This document shows positions 54,941 to 63,140 of a DNA stretch of 64,000 bases, piece by piece. The stretch comes from a virus: positions 62,001 through 126,000 of IMG/VR virus record IMGVR_UViG_3300042387_000948. One strand, given 5' to 3'. The position numbers and the translations under genes are program-made. The notes under the pieces were generated by a model. The model was not told the DNA's origin. It saw only the letters and a list, made by a program, of their open reading frames with translations, and searched no databases. The number at the start of each line of letters is the position of its first letter. Position 1 is the first letter of the stretch.

Positions 54941-55801
54941 TTAAACTTGTACAAACTCCATTGGATAAAACTTATGCCTTTTCAAACCAGGTTCATCTGG
55001 GTGGTAGTATTCAGGAGCTACTACTATTTTATTTGGATTTGAATTTACATATGCTGCCCACCATCCAAAACTACTAGCGTGCGAAAGTATATTATGGTCA
55101 CATAACATAATTCTACAAAAATCATCTATTTGTGGTTGACCTTCGGAAAACAAAAACTCATCTCCTTTAAAGAAGTTTTTACACCACTCTACATCAGTTG
55201 AATTATCTTCATCGAACCTCTGCCCTCCAGTGAATACTAAAAACTTTACCCTCTTACCATCAAATACTTTTTTAGCATTATTAAAGTATTGTTCATACAT
55301 CCCACCCGGTTCAAATGCTTGTATCAAACCAGTCTGACCATTAGTCATATTATCTCCTCTCCTAACATGAACACTTACTATTTCATAACCTTCGTTTTCA
55401 GATTTAATCTTATTTATGAACTCTCTATTTTGTTCAACTAATTCCGATTTAGGTGTTAGTTCTTTTTTAATTTGCTCTTCAAATCCTTCAAAGTAAAAAG
55501 TACTCTGAAAGAAACCTTCTATTGTACTACCATCGGGTATTTCAAAAAAGGTAGAATCGTATTTGTTCCAATTTGGTTCGGAATACATATATTGAATGTT
55601 AGATATATTTTCATCATCCAAATACCCAGCTTCTATATTAAATTGGTCTAACAAACAAGTCTGTCCATGCCAATTCATTGTTTGTGGGTTTGGTATTACT
55701 ACTTCATATCCGTTCCGTAAACCTAATCCTTTTAATGCAGCATATTGAAATAACTGATTACCTAATCTACCCAATTCTCCTAATTTGTGAAAAGTTATCA
55801 T
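54941..55801 (-). CDS. GT11 alpha-1,2-fucosyltransferase
   Basis: 286 aa. GRLGNQLFQYAALKGLG at the N-terminus, VSVHVRRGDNM (the HxRRGD donor motif) and MLCDHNILSHASSFGWWAA match GT11. It would transfer L-fucose from GDP-fucose, which fits the GDP-fucose synthase gene nearby. Overlaps the next gene by 4 nt. Confidence 0.88.
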   Translation of the reverse strand: MITFHKLGELGRLGNQLFQYAALKGLGLRNGYEVVIPNPQTMNWHGQTCLLDQFNIEAGYLDDENISNIQYMYSEPNWNKYDSTFFEIPDGSTIEGFFQSTFYFEGFEEQIKKELTPKSELVEQNREFINKIKSENEGYEIVSVHVRRGDNMTNGQTGLIQAFEPGGMYEQYFNNAKKVFDGKRVKFLVFTGGQRFDEDNSTDVEWCKNFFKGDEFLFSEGQPQIDDFCRIMLCDHNILSHASSFGWWAAYVNSNPNKIVVAPEYYHPDEPGLKRHKFYPMEFVQV

Positions 55802-56871
55802 TCTATAATATTTTTAAAAAATTCATTATATTTAGCAACTACCGATTCTTCCGAATTAAATTGTTTTACATAATCCAAATCCATATGGTAGTTATCATTG
55901 TAAAGAATCTCATACAATGCCTTTGCATATTCTTCCGTCCCATCAACTACATATCCATTTTTGCCATCCATCACAATATCTGTTGATATATTAGTTGCAA
56001 ATGATACTAATGGTGTTTCATTCTTAATACATTCAACTGCCATCATAGGGCCGGCATCTGCTAAAGTAGTTAAAGCAAATACATCTGCATTTTTATATAC
56101 TTTTGATAATTCTTTTCTATTTGGTATAAATCCTAAATACTCTACTTTAAATTGAGTATCAATTTCTATTTCCTTACCAATATATTTTATTATAATATCA
56201 TTTGGATTATCTACCATTTTATATAACCACTCTAATACATTTTCAAAATAGCTTTTTCCTTTTCTAAATGTCTTTGGTTGAGTAGTACCCCATAATATTG
56301 TTTTTATTTGATTAATTGGTTTTTTATATTCTATATCAACATCAATTTCTTCAAATGGAAACGGAATAACTTCACACTTAATATTATTTAATAAGCTATT
56401 TTCTAAAACTGATTTCGAATATGATGAACCTACGATTATGGTAGAATCTAAAGATTCATATAAATTTTTTCTTTGTTGAATAATCTCCCCATTCATGTCA
56501 TCTTCTATTTCAGGATAGTGTATTGATGGTGTATTTCCAAATACCCAATGAGTCATTGTTATTATGGCAAATTTACTATTAAATTTCTCACATATCATTT
56601 TTATAATAAAATTTGAAAAATCGTTTCCTGATAAAAATAATAATTTATGTTTTGGTAATACATCTATTAATTCATTGATATTTTTTGCAGATGGTTCTAT
56701 AAATGGTAAAAAATCATCAGCATCAACCTCTATATTAGTATATCTAAACATTGGTAATACTTTTAATCGTATTCCTTTAACATTTTTTAAAGTTTTATAT
56801 AAAATATAGTTTCCACTTACAGAATCACCATAATCTAATATACCACATACTAACAAAACATCACATTCCAT
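55798..56871 (-). CDS. GT-B glycosyltransferase (group 1)
   Basis: 357 aa. C-terminal ELSKVYKNADVFALTTLADAGPMMAVECI is the acceptor/donor cleft with an E-x7-E-like pattern. N-terminal domain begins DVLLVCGILDYGDSVSGNYI. Donor unknown. Overlaps the acetyltransferase gene by 11 nt. Confidence 0.75.
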   Translation of the reverse strand: MECDVLLVCGILDYGDSVSGNYILYKTLKNVKGIRLKVLPMFRYTNIEVDADDFLPFIEPSAKNINELIDVLPKHKLLFLSGNDFSNFIIKMICEKFNSKFAIITMTHWVFGNTPSIHYPEIEDDMNGEIIQQRKNLYESLDSTIIVGSSYSKSVLENSLLNNIKCEVIPFPFEEIDVDIEYKKPINQIKTILWGTTQPKTFRKGKSYFENVLEWLYKMVDNPNDIIIKYIGKEIEIDTQFKVEYLGFIPNRKELSKVYKNADVFALTTLADAGPMMAVECIKNETPLVSFATNISTDIVMDGKNGYVVDGTEEYAKALYEILYNDNYHMDLDYVKQFNSEESVVAKYNEFFKNIIE

Positions 56872-57631
56872 ATGGCGTAAATTTTATAAGTTTAGATTGT
56901 AGTTTTTTCATAAATGTAATTTCAACATCAGTTCCTCTTTTAGTGTATGTTCTATCGGTTATATTAAAATAACTTATTGTATCATCTACTATTTCTGAAT
57001 TATTTTCTATCCATTGAATTCCGCTTGGTAATTCAAATTGTTCTAATATTTTTTTCTTTTCTCCGTTTGCTGTTAGTGTAAATTGAGGTAACATCCTATC
57101 AGTTAAATCCTTTGCAGGCGCTCCTCCGTAAATATGGTTTGCTTCCATATCTTTTGTAATAACACTACCAACTAAAGCCATAGCACCATCTTCAATTGTT
57201 ACTGGGGATACTATACAATGTCCTACTAACCAAACATCATTTCCAATTACCATTGGTTTTGTGATTTCGGTATAATTACATCCAGCCAATGGGTCACCCC
57301 ATCTAGCATGCGACCATAATTGAGAGTACGCACCCACACCAAAGTTATTTCCAATCGTCATTCCACCAATACTATCAATAATAGTACCTTGTCCAATCCA
57401 AGCATTATGACCTATTTTCATTGGGTTGTATCCGTGAAAATTACAATGATGGTGAACTTTACAATAATCACCTATTTCAAAATCATCTAATATAATTTGA
57501 ACAGAATCTCCAATATATGTATTATCACCAATAACTACTCGTTTAGCATTACCATTTAATCCTCTAATAATTGCTGTTGGTGAAATTACAACATTTTTAC
57601 CCAATATTATTTCGTCAGCTTGTATGTTCAT
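56861..57631 (-). CDS. Hexapeptide-repeat acetyltransferase
   Basis: 256 aa. Left-handed beta-helix repeats (VVIGDNTYIGDSVQI, MKIGHNAWIGQGTII, MTIGNNFGVGAYSQL, MVIGNDVWLVGHCIV) in the first ~170 residues, ending GSVITKDM. It likely O- or N-acetylates a sugar. It is directly coupled to an aminotransferase gene, which suggests N-acetylation of an amino sugar. Confidence 0.83.
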   Translation of the reverse strand: MNIQADEIILGKNVVISPTAIIRGLNGNAKRVVIGDNTYIGDSVQIILDDFEIGDYCKVHHHCNFHGYNPMKIGHNAWIGQGTIIDSIGGMTIGNNFGVGAYSQLWSHARWGDPLAGCNYTEITKPMVIGNDVWLVGHCIVSPVTIEDGAMALVGSVITKDMEANHIYGGAPAKDLTDRMLPQFTLTANGEKKKILEQFELPSGIQWIENNSEIVDDTISYFNITDRTYTKRGTDVEITFMKKLQSKLIKFTPYGM

Positions 57632-58257
57632 TATTCTATAACTTTATTATTTTTGAATACCGTAAATTCAGTTAAATCTCTATAACCATTTAGTTCACCT
57701 TGGTCTGAATTGTGTATTGCTAAGTTTTGGAACATTGCCAATCCATGTGCTGCTTGTTGTGGAGTCATATACATATTCCAACCATTGAATGTGATATCAT
57801 CCTCTTTGTAATACTTTTCACTTCTACCTTCATATCTAGCTTTCTTAAACCAATCAGCTGCCTCAACGTTATCCGTTAGAATCATACCACCTTTCCAAAT
57901 TGGTAATATCTTTTTGATGTGGAATGATAATCCCATAAATGTTCCGGGCATGTACATATCCTTTGTTAATCTCTTAGCCGCATCCCAAATTGGATATGGT
58001 TTTAATTGGTATGCACCTACCCAATGATTCGTTTCAGGTCTCTTATCAAAGATAACTTCACCACCAGCATGTATGATTGATTGTGGTACTGATAGATATG
58101 TTTTAGATGGGATGGTTACTTCTTTAACTTCATTGTACTTACACATTAGAAACAATGCATTAGTACAACTATCAATTGAAATTGCGTAAGGAGCGCCGGT
58201 ATATGCAGCTATTTCCTCTTCGAACATTCTTACTACTTTATATGGATTGTGTAACAT
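57631..58257 (-). CDS. Short DegT/AHBA sugar aminotransferase
   Basis: 208 aa. VVRMFEEEIAAYTGAPYAI and DSCTNALFL form the PLP cradle, PIWDAAKRL gives the Asp, and LSFHIKKILPIWKGG the PLP-binding Lys. Normal members have ~370 residues, and the C-terminal domain is missing here. It would aminate a keto-sugar before acetylation by the next gene, if the short form is active. Confidence 0.75.
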   Translation of the reverse strand: MLHNPYKVVRMFEEEIAAYTGAPYAISIDSCTNALFLMCKYNEVKEVTIPSKTYLSVPQSIIHAGGEVIFDKRPETNHWVGAYQLKPYPIWDAAKRLTKDMYMPGTFMGLSFHIKKILPIWKGGMILTDNVEAADWFKKARYEGRSEKYYKEDDITFNGWNMYMTPQQAAHGLAMFQNLAIHNSDQGELNGYRDLTEFTVFKNNKVIE

Positions 58258-58258
58258 A

Positions 58259-58474
58259 TTATTCTTCTTCTTTAATTATTTCAATGCAAAGTATATTTTT
58301 ATCGTTTACCATTACCAATCTACCATCCTTTGTTTCAAATTTAGTAAACTGCCCTTGCTTAATGGATTCCGTATCTACGTTATTGAATGTCCGTTTCTCA
58401 CCTCCCACAAAGTGTAGTATTTGAGAAACATATTTTCCTTTTTTTGTAATTGAACTTTTTAAGTTTGTCATCAT
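58259..58474 (-). CDS. Hypothetical protein, 71 aa
   Basis: ATG at 58474 overlaps the upstream stop (ATGATGA). The longer frame to 58510 is rejected. Small beta-rich protein (FETKDGRLVMVNDKNIL). No family recognised. Confidence 0.6.
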   Translation of the reverse strand: MMTNLKSSITKKGKYVSQILHFVGGEKRTFNNVDTESIKQGQFTKFETKDGRLVMVNDKNILCIEIIKEEE

Positions 58475-58857
58475 TTTTTGAATATTACATATGCTTCTTT
58501 GAATCCACAAGACTTAAAAAGATTCATACTTGCTTCATTACCTAACTTAACTTTACCTTCGGCGGATGGCCATATCTTCATACTTTCCTCAATCATAAAC
58601 TTACCAACTCCCCTCTTTTGGAATGCTGGGTGTACACATATACGAATATCATCATCAATCACACCAATATATCCAACAGGTGCATTATCAATTAATGCTA
58701 TTTTATAATATTTGTAATGAACAGTCATATATGCTTCCTGCATATCTTCGGTGATGTAAGTTGATTTAATAAAACCATCCTTAACTCTTTCATCATTACG
58801 GAGATTTCTAACAAACTCCCAATACTTTTTTGTACAATCTACTAATTCCATACACAT
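58471..58857 (-). CDS. GNAT acetyltransferase
   Basis: 128 aa. ICVHPAFQKRGVGKFMIEES is the acetyl-CoA loop (Q/R-x-x-G-x-G/A) and NLFKSCGFKEA the last motif. Acts with acetyl-CoA on an amine, perhaps an amino sugar made in this cluster. Overlaps the next gene by 16 nt. Confidence 0.83.
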   Translation of the reverse strand: MCMELVDCTKKYWEFVRNLRNDERVKDGFIKSTYITEDMQEAYMTVHYKYYKIALIDNAPVGYIGVIDDDIRICVHPAFQKRGVGKFMIEESMKIWPSAEGKVKLGNEASMNLFKSCGFKEAYVIFKK

Positions 58858-59618
58858 ACTTTTTGAATATCCTGCCCACCTCTATAATTCCAAAATGCTT
58901 GTAAGTAACCTCTTTCCGTTGGCATATCCATCATTGGTGTCAAACAAGTTCCAATATCAACATAAGAGTTTTCAGGAAATTCTTTGAACAATTCATAGAT
59001 TGCCAAATTTGAGAATGTTGAAGCTGAAAATAAGAATAGGTGGTTTTTTATGTTATTATCTCTTATCCAGCTTTTGATGTCTTCAATCTTGCCATAATCG
59101 TTAATCATTGCGTTGTATCCAACTCTAAAATCTTTTATAACAAATGGTAGTTTATCTAAGTTAGCATTTTCATTACATACCATTACTACATTCTTACTAT
59201 AAAAAATAGGTAGGGTTTGAAATATGAATTGAGGATAGTTTCCGTTTACCCATAAATTTGCCCAACTTAAACTCTCATCATCTCCACCATGTAAATCAAT
59301 CTGCCAATCAAATGCTTCCTTACCAACACAACAACTACAACTAATACCTTTGTAGTAATTTGGTTGTTTGTGTTGATATGCTTCTATTAATTTTTGTTGA
59401 TAGAATCCATGCTCTTTTGGGTCATAGTGTTTGAAATCAGGAGCTTGATAAACTCCACCTTGCTTTTCATCCCCAATCTGAATTAGATTTGAGTCTAATA
59501 CCAACTCTTTATTTTGTAAAATATATAATTCACCATCCGAATATCTAGCGAAAGCAAAATGCTCATCGTTTCGTATCATTTCGGTGAATTTGGAAAAATG
59601 CTCTCTAAAGTTCTTCAT
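58842..59618 (-). CDS. GT-D-type glycosyltransferase-like protein
   Basis: 258 aa. FAFARYSDGELYIL matches the RFGDGE donor motif of DUF1792/GT-D enzymes. KNHLFLFSASTFSNLAIYEL and YVDIGTCLTPMMD match its later motifs. GT-D enzymes add glucose to protein-linked glycans. A CSCC cluster in the middle is unusual. Confidence 0.65.
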   Translation of the reverse strand: MKNFREHFSKFTEMIRNDEHFAFARYSDGELYILQNKELVLDSNLIQIGDEKQGGVYQAPDFKHYDPKEHGFYQQKLIEAYQHKQPNYYKGISCSCCVGKEAFDWQIDLHGGDDESLSWANLWVNGNYPQFIFQTLPIFYSKNVVMVCNENANLDKLPFVIKDFRVGYNAMINDYGKIEDIKSWIRDNNIKNHLFLFSASTFSNLAIYELFKEFPENSYVDIGTCLTPMMDMPTERGYLQAFWNYRGGQDIQKVCVWN

Positions 59619-60603
59619 CTAATATCTTTTTAATTTTTTGTGCAGCTTTACCATCGCCATACGGACAAGTTGTGTAAAGATAAGGTTTTTTTATCAAATT
59701 TCCAAATAAAATCCCTAATTTATTTGGTTCACCACATAAATGTAAATGGCCTGTTTCAATTCCTTCCGGTCTTTCGGTAGTTAATCTACATACAATAACC
59801 TTTTTATTAAAGAATGTACCTTCTTCTTGTAACCCACCACTATCACTTATTACCAAACTACACTCTCTTAGTATTTTCATAGTTTCATCATGCGATAATG
59901 GCTCTACTACACTTACATTTTTAAGTAAGTTTTTGTACTTTTGTACATTTGGATTTGGATGTATTGGTAAGATAAATTCGTAATCTGAATATTCAGTTGC
60001 TAACTTATCAATTTCCTTAAACCACTCTTTCATTATGTGGTGGTTTTCTCTACGATGTAATGTAACTAATATCTTTTTACCATAGGTTGGTGCTTCATAC
60101 TTAGTTAGATTATCCAATACCGTATTTCCTGTCACATAAATTGCACCATTCACACTCTCATCTCTTAGATTCATCTCCGAGCGTTTAGTTGGTGCGAAGT
60201 TTACATCGGAAATCCGTGCAATCATTTGACGATATGCTTCTTCAGGATATGGGTGTTTTAGATTGTGGCTTCTCAACCCAGCTTCCATATAATAGATTTT
60301 GAGTTCTCTATTAAATGCTGCCAATGCACAAGCAAAAGCAGATGCAGTGTCTCCTTGCACCAAAACACCTCTAAAATCTCCATTTGGAAATTGTAATAAG
60401 CAATCACTTACTACACTATCTAAACGATTTGAGTTATCGGATATTTTTATTCGATAATCTACTTGTACATCTTTAAGTAAATCTATATGTTGACCTGTAA
60501 ACAATAAACGATATTCGTTCTTATTCATCAAATCAATTAGTGGTTTTACTTTTAACCATTCAGGTCTAGTACCAAAACATATTAAAATTGGTTTATTTTT
60601 CAT
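59605..60603 (-). CDS. wecB: UDP-N-acetylglucosamine 2-epimerase
   Basis: 332 aa. ICFGTRPEWLKVKPL, VLVQGDTASAFACALAAF, YMEAGLRSHN and ISDSGGLQEEGTFF match WecB. It converts UDP-GlcNAc to UDP-ManNAc. Slightly shorter than WecB (~370). Symbol given by motif similarity only. Confidence 0.87.
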   Translation of the reverse strand: MKNKPILICFGTRPEWLKVKPLIDLMNKNEYRLLFTGQHIDLLKDVQVDYRIKISDNSNRLDSVVSDCLLQFPNGDFRGVLVQGDTASAFACALAAFNRELKIYYMEAGLRSHNLKHPYPEEAYRQMIARISDVNFAPTKRSEMNLRDESVNGAIYVTGNTVLDNLTKYEAPTYGKKILVTLHRRENHHIMKEWFKEIDKLATEYSDYEFILPIHPNPNVQKYKNLLKNVSVVEPLSHDETMKILRECSLVISDSGGLQEEGTFFNKKVIVCRLTTERPEGIETGHLHLCGEPNKLGILFGNLIKKPYLYTTCPYGDGKAAQKIKKILDEEL

Positions 60604-61363
60604 TTACTAATTTCCAGCCTTTTTTACGTTGATTGTGGAAATACTCATTCATTAATTCTTTGAATGGTATTCCATCTATACTTCTTTGATTTGATTCCCA
60701 TAATGAGTTAGCATCACCCCCATAAGTTGGACCTTTAGTGCTACCCCACAATTCTATATCTGAACGAGGGTGTGGTGGTACAAATGTTTTAATACCAGCA
60801 TACTTTTGTAGCATATAAGAAAAGTGCATATCCTCACCGCAAGTGTTATATTTTGGGTCAGGTAACTCTCTGAAGAAATGTGATAACCACTCTTTCTTAA
60901 AGAACCAACTATGCCCTACTAAATCAACTTCTACTTTCTTATCATTGTTACCCAAATCAGGCCAACCAAAACGTAAGTAGTGTTCGTAATAAGATGAATG
61001 TTCTGGTGGTAATGGATTTGGATATAGTAACCCAACAGTTCCCATCAACCCTTCCTCTTCTTGCATTGTGTTCATACAATTTTCCAACCATTTCTTACCA
61101 GGAATAGTATCATCATCAAACACACAAACATAAGGATTTCTTGCATTTATGGCAAAACCAAATCTTGCCCAAACTCCAAAGTTGTAATTACAATAGGCAA
61201 CGGGAACTTCCGTACCAATATCGTAATTAATCAAATCATTATCACCAGGATTGTTATACCATACTAATATCTCATCGGGTGGCAGTGTTTGATTTTTGAG
61301 AGCTTCCATTTGTTCATTTAGATTCTCCCCTCTTTTGTAACCATTTAATATAACTGTTATCAT
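60593..61363 (-). CDS. Family 2 glycosyltransferase
   Basis: 256 aa from the ATG at 61363 (a TTG nine codons upstream is less likely). MITVILNGYKRGENLNEQM, PDEILVWYNN and YVCVFDDDTIPG give the GT2 donor site. CGEDMHFSYMLQKY is the acceptor motif. Overlaps wecB by 11 nt. Confidence 0.82.
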   Translation of the reverse strand: MITVILNGYKRGENLNEQMEALKNQTLPPDEILVWYNNPGDNDLINYDIGTEVPVAYCNYNFGVWARFGFAINARNPYVCVFDDDTIPGKKWLENCMNTMQEEEGLMGTVGLLYPNPLPPEHSSYYEHYLRFGWPDLGNNDKKVEVDLVGHSWFFKKEWLSHFFRELPDPKYNTCGEDMHFSYMLQKYAGIKTFVPPHPRSDIELWGSTKGPTYGGDANSLWESNQRSIDGIPFKELMNEYFHNQRKKGWKLVNEK

Positions 61364-62352
61364 AAGTGTTTTTTTATTCTTTCTGTCCAAACTTTTAATG
61401 AATAGTTTTCTTCGTAGTTTCTTTTTGCCAAAGTACTACAACTATTATAAAAATCTTTATCTTTTGCCAATAATCCAGCCATTGATTTAGCCTTATCTAT
61501 ATTCTTAATATCAATCGATAATACTGAATGACATAATCTTTGTGTATCAACTTCTTCATTACCAATACAAGGTATTCCAAAGTATGCACAATTAAGTGAA
61601 AATGTACCGGCTGCTACCGTTGGCATTAGATGTACTGCGTATTTGTAAGTTGATAATTCTCTCATCCAATCATTCCATATAAGTCTTGGTAAATGATTTA
61701 ATCCATCCATATACTCTTCGTTCTCTCTTTTAGCGTGAGAATCTTGCACCCAAATTGGTACATCAAACTTTTGAGCTACCATATAACTTTCAAACCCACC
61801 ATACCATCTTGCGAAGTTACCTCCAATGATTACCTTATCTTCTTTAGTAGGTACTATATCTTTGACGTAATCATCTATCATAAGTGAATAGATACTTTGT
61901 ACTTCTTTGGTAGGAAATAACCCCTTATAGTAGGGAATATCGGATTCGTTATGGGCAAATATACTATCACATTCGGATAACATATTGTAGAATCCAATTT
62001 GGTCTGAAATTTCATAATCATTCCACCACCAATGCGGTCCTTCTTGCACATAGTGTACTTTATGATTTCCTTTTTCTTTTATTCTCTGAACGATGGATTG
62101 TTGTAATAATTCTGAAATTGGATTGACTCCGTTTACCAATCTACTCCCCTCCGAACTTAAAAAAGTTTTACCTTTTGGAAATATAATAAATACATGGTCA
62201 TAGTTTGTTAGGTTTTTATCCACACCAAACAAATGAATGTTATAGTGGTCAGCATCTAAAGCGTGCATCCAAGCAAACTCCGTTCTCATATTTGGATGAT
62301 TTTCTGGCACTTTACCAACAAAACCCATTTCAGTTAAGAATGCTATTCTCAT
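61360..62352 (-). CDS. GT-B-like glycosyltransferase
   Basis: 330 aa, begins MRIAFLTEMGFVGKVPENHP and carries LMPTVAAGTFSLNCAYFGIPCIGNEEVDTQ, a donor-site-like pattern of group 1 enzymes. Ends in a helix (YSLKVWTERIKKHL). Assignment is moderate. Confidence 0.65.
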   Translation of the reverse strand: MRIAFLTEMGFVGKVPENHPNMRTEFAWMHALDADHYNIHLFGVDKNLTNYDHVFIIFPKGKTFLSSEGSRLVNGVNPISELLQQSIVQRIKEKGNHKVHYVQEGPHWWWNDYEISDQIGFYNMLSECDSIFAHNESDIPYYKGLFPTKEVQSIYSLMIDDYVKDIVPTKEDKVIIGGNFARWYGGFESYMVAQKFDVPIWVQDSHAKRENEEYMDGLNHLPRLIWNDWMRELSTYKYAVHLMPTVAAGTFSLNCAYFGIPCIGNEEVDTQRLCHSVLSIDIKNIDKAKSMAGLLAKDKDFYNSCSTLAKRNYEENYSLKVWTERIKKHL

Positions 62353-62981
62353 AGTGTATCGTAATATGCGTTTTGTTTTTCCTGTCTTTCAATTTCTTTG
62401 GGATGATATAGACAGTAATCCTCTTCAGCGGGTAATACTGAAAGTGTGTTATACCCTTTGATTCTTTCGTGTACTTTACCATCCCACTCTATTTCCGATG
62501 TTCTTCGATATAATCTAGTCTGATAATCTGGGAAATTTACCCAACCCTTTTCACTTACATTCCATCCCCATTTTTTAATATGTTTAGGAGTCAATCCACC
62601 AACTGTATTAATACGTGGTACAAAGAAAAGGTCAACATCTTTATTATATTCCAATAAATCGTGTAAATTTTCTATCAAATATTCTGATGGTATTTCATCT
62701 GCATCAATTTGGAAAATGAATATTCCGTTTGCATTATCTTTTAGATTGTTTTTAAAAGATGCAAAATCGTTGTTAAGTGGGTATGATATAACCCTAATGT
62801 TTGTGTTATGTAATTGAGATATAATTAATAAATACTGCTTTACAGCATCGGTAACAGAATCCTCATCATATTGGATTAATATTTCATCATCCGTTTGTAT
62901 TCTTGGATGTAGGAAATTTATTAATTTTGTAATTTCTTCTAACTCATTACAAACAGTAATAGCATAGGTAATATTTATCAT
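62349..62981 (-). CDS. Family 2 glycosyltransferase
   Basis: 210 aa. ITYAITVCNELEEITKLI is the N-terminal donor strand and GIFIFQIDADEIPSE the DxD site. KVHERIKGY near the end fits SunS-type and related GT2 enzymes. First gene of the sugar cluster, behind a class A promoter. Confidence 0.82.
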   Translation of the reverse strand: MINITYAITVCNELEEITKLINFLHPRIQTDDEILIQYDEDSVTDAVKQYLLIISQLHNTNIRVISYPLNNDFASFKNNLKDNANGIFIFQIDADEIPSEYLIENLHDLLEYNKDVDLFFVPRINTVGGLTPKHIKKWGWNVSEKGWVNFPDYQTRLYRRTSEIEWDGKVHERIKGYNTLSVLPAEEDYCLYHPKEIERQEKQNAYYDTL

Positions 62982-62999
62982 AACTTATTTTGTATTTTA

Positions 63000-63031
63000 C
63001 AAAGATACGAATAATTTTTCAATTATCCAAA
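63000..63031 (-). promoter_or_regulatory. Class A promoter of the sugar cluster
   Basis: Minus strand TTTGGATA, 16-nt spacer, TATCTTTG, 18 nt before the ATG at 62981. Confidence 0.8.
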
Positions 63032-63056
63032 CATCTTTTGTTTTTTATATATGTAT

Positions 63057-63067
63057 ATATAAATATA
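63057..63067 (-). promoter_or_regulatory. Class C promoter motif
   Basis: TATATTTATAT between the terminator and the class A promoter. The sugar cluster may thus have two expression times. Confidence 0.42.
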
Positions 63068-63085
63068 AAGTTTTTGAATAAAACA

Positions 63086-63120
63086 TAAAAAAATGGGTAA
63101 CTTTTTTCAAAATTACCCAT
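63086..63120 (-). terminator. Rho-independent terminator
   Basis: 8-bp stem ATGGGTAA/TTACCCAT with a run of seven T on the minus strand, 20 nt after the collagen-like gene. Confidence 0.85.
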
Positions 63121-63140
63121 CTTATTTTTCTTATGTTATT

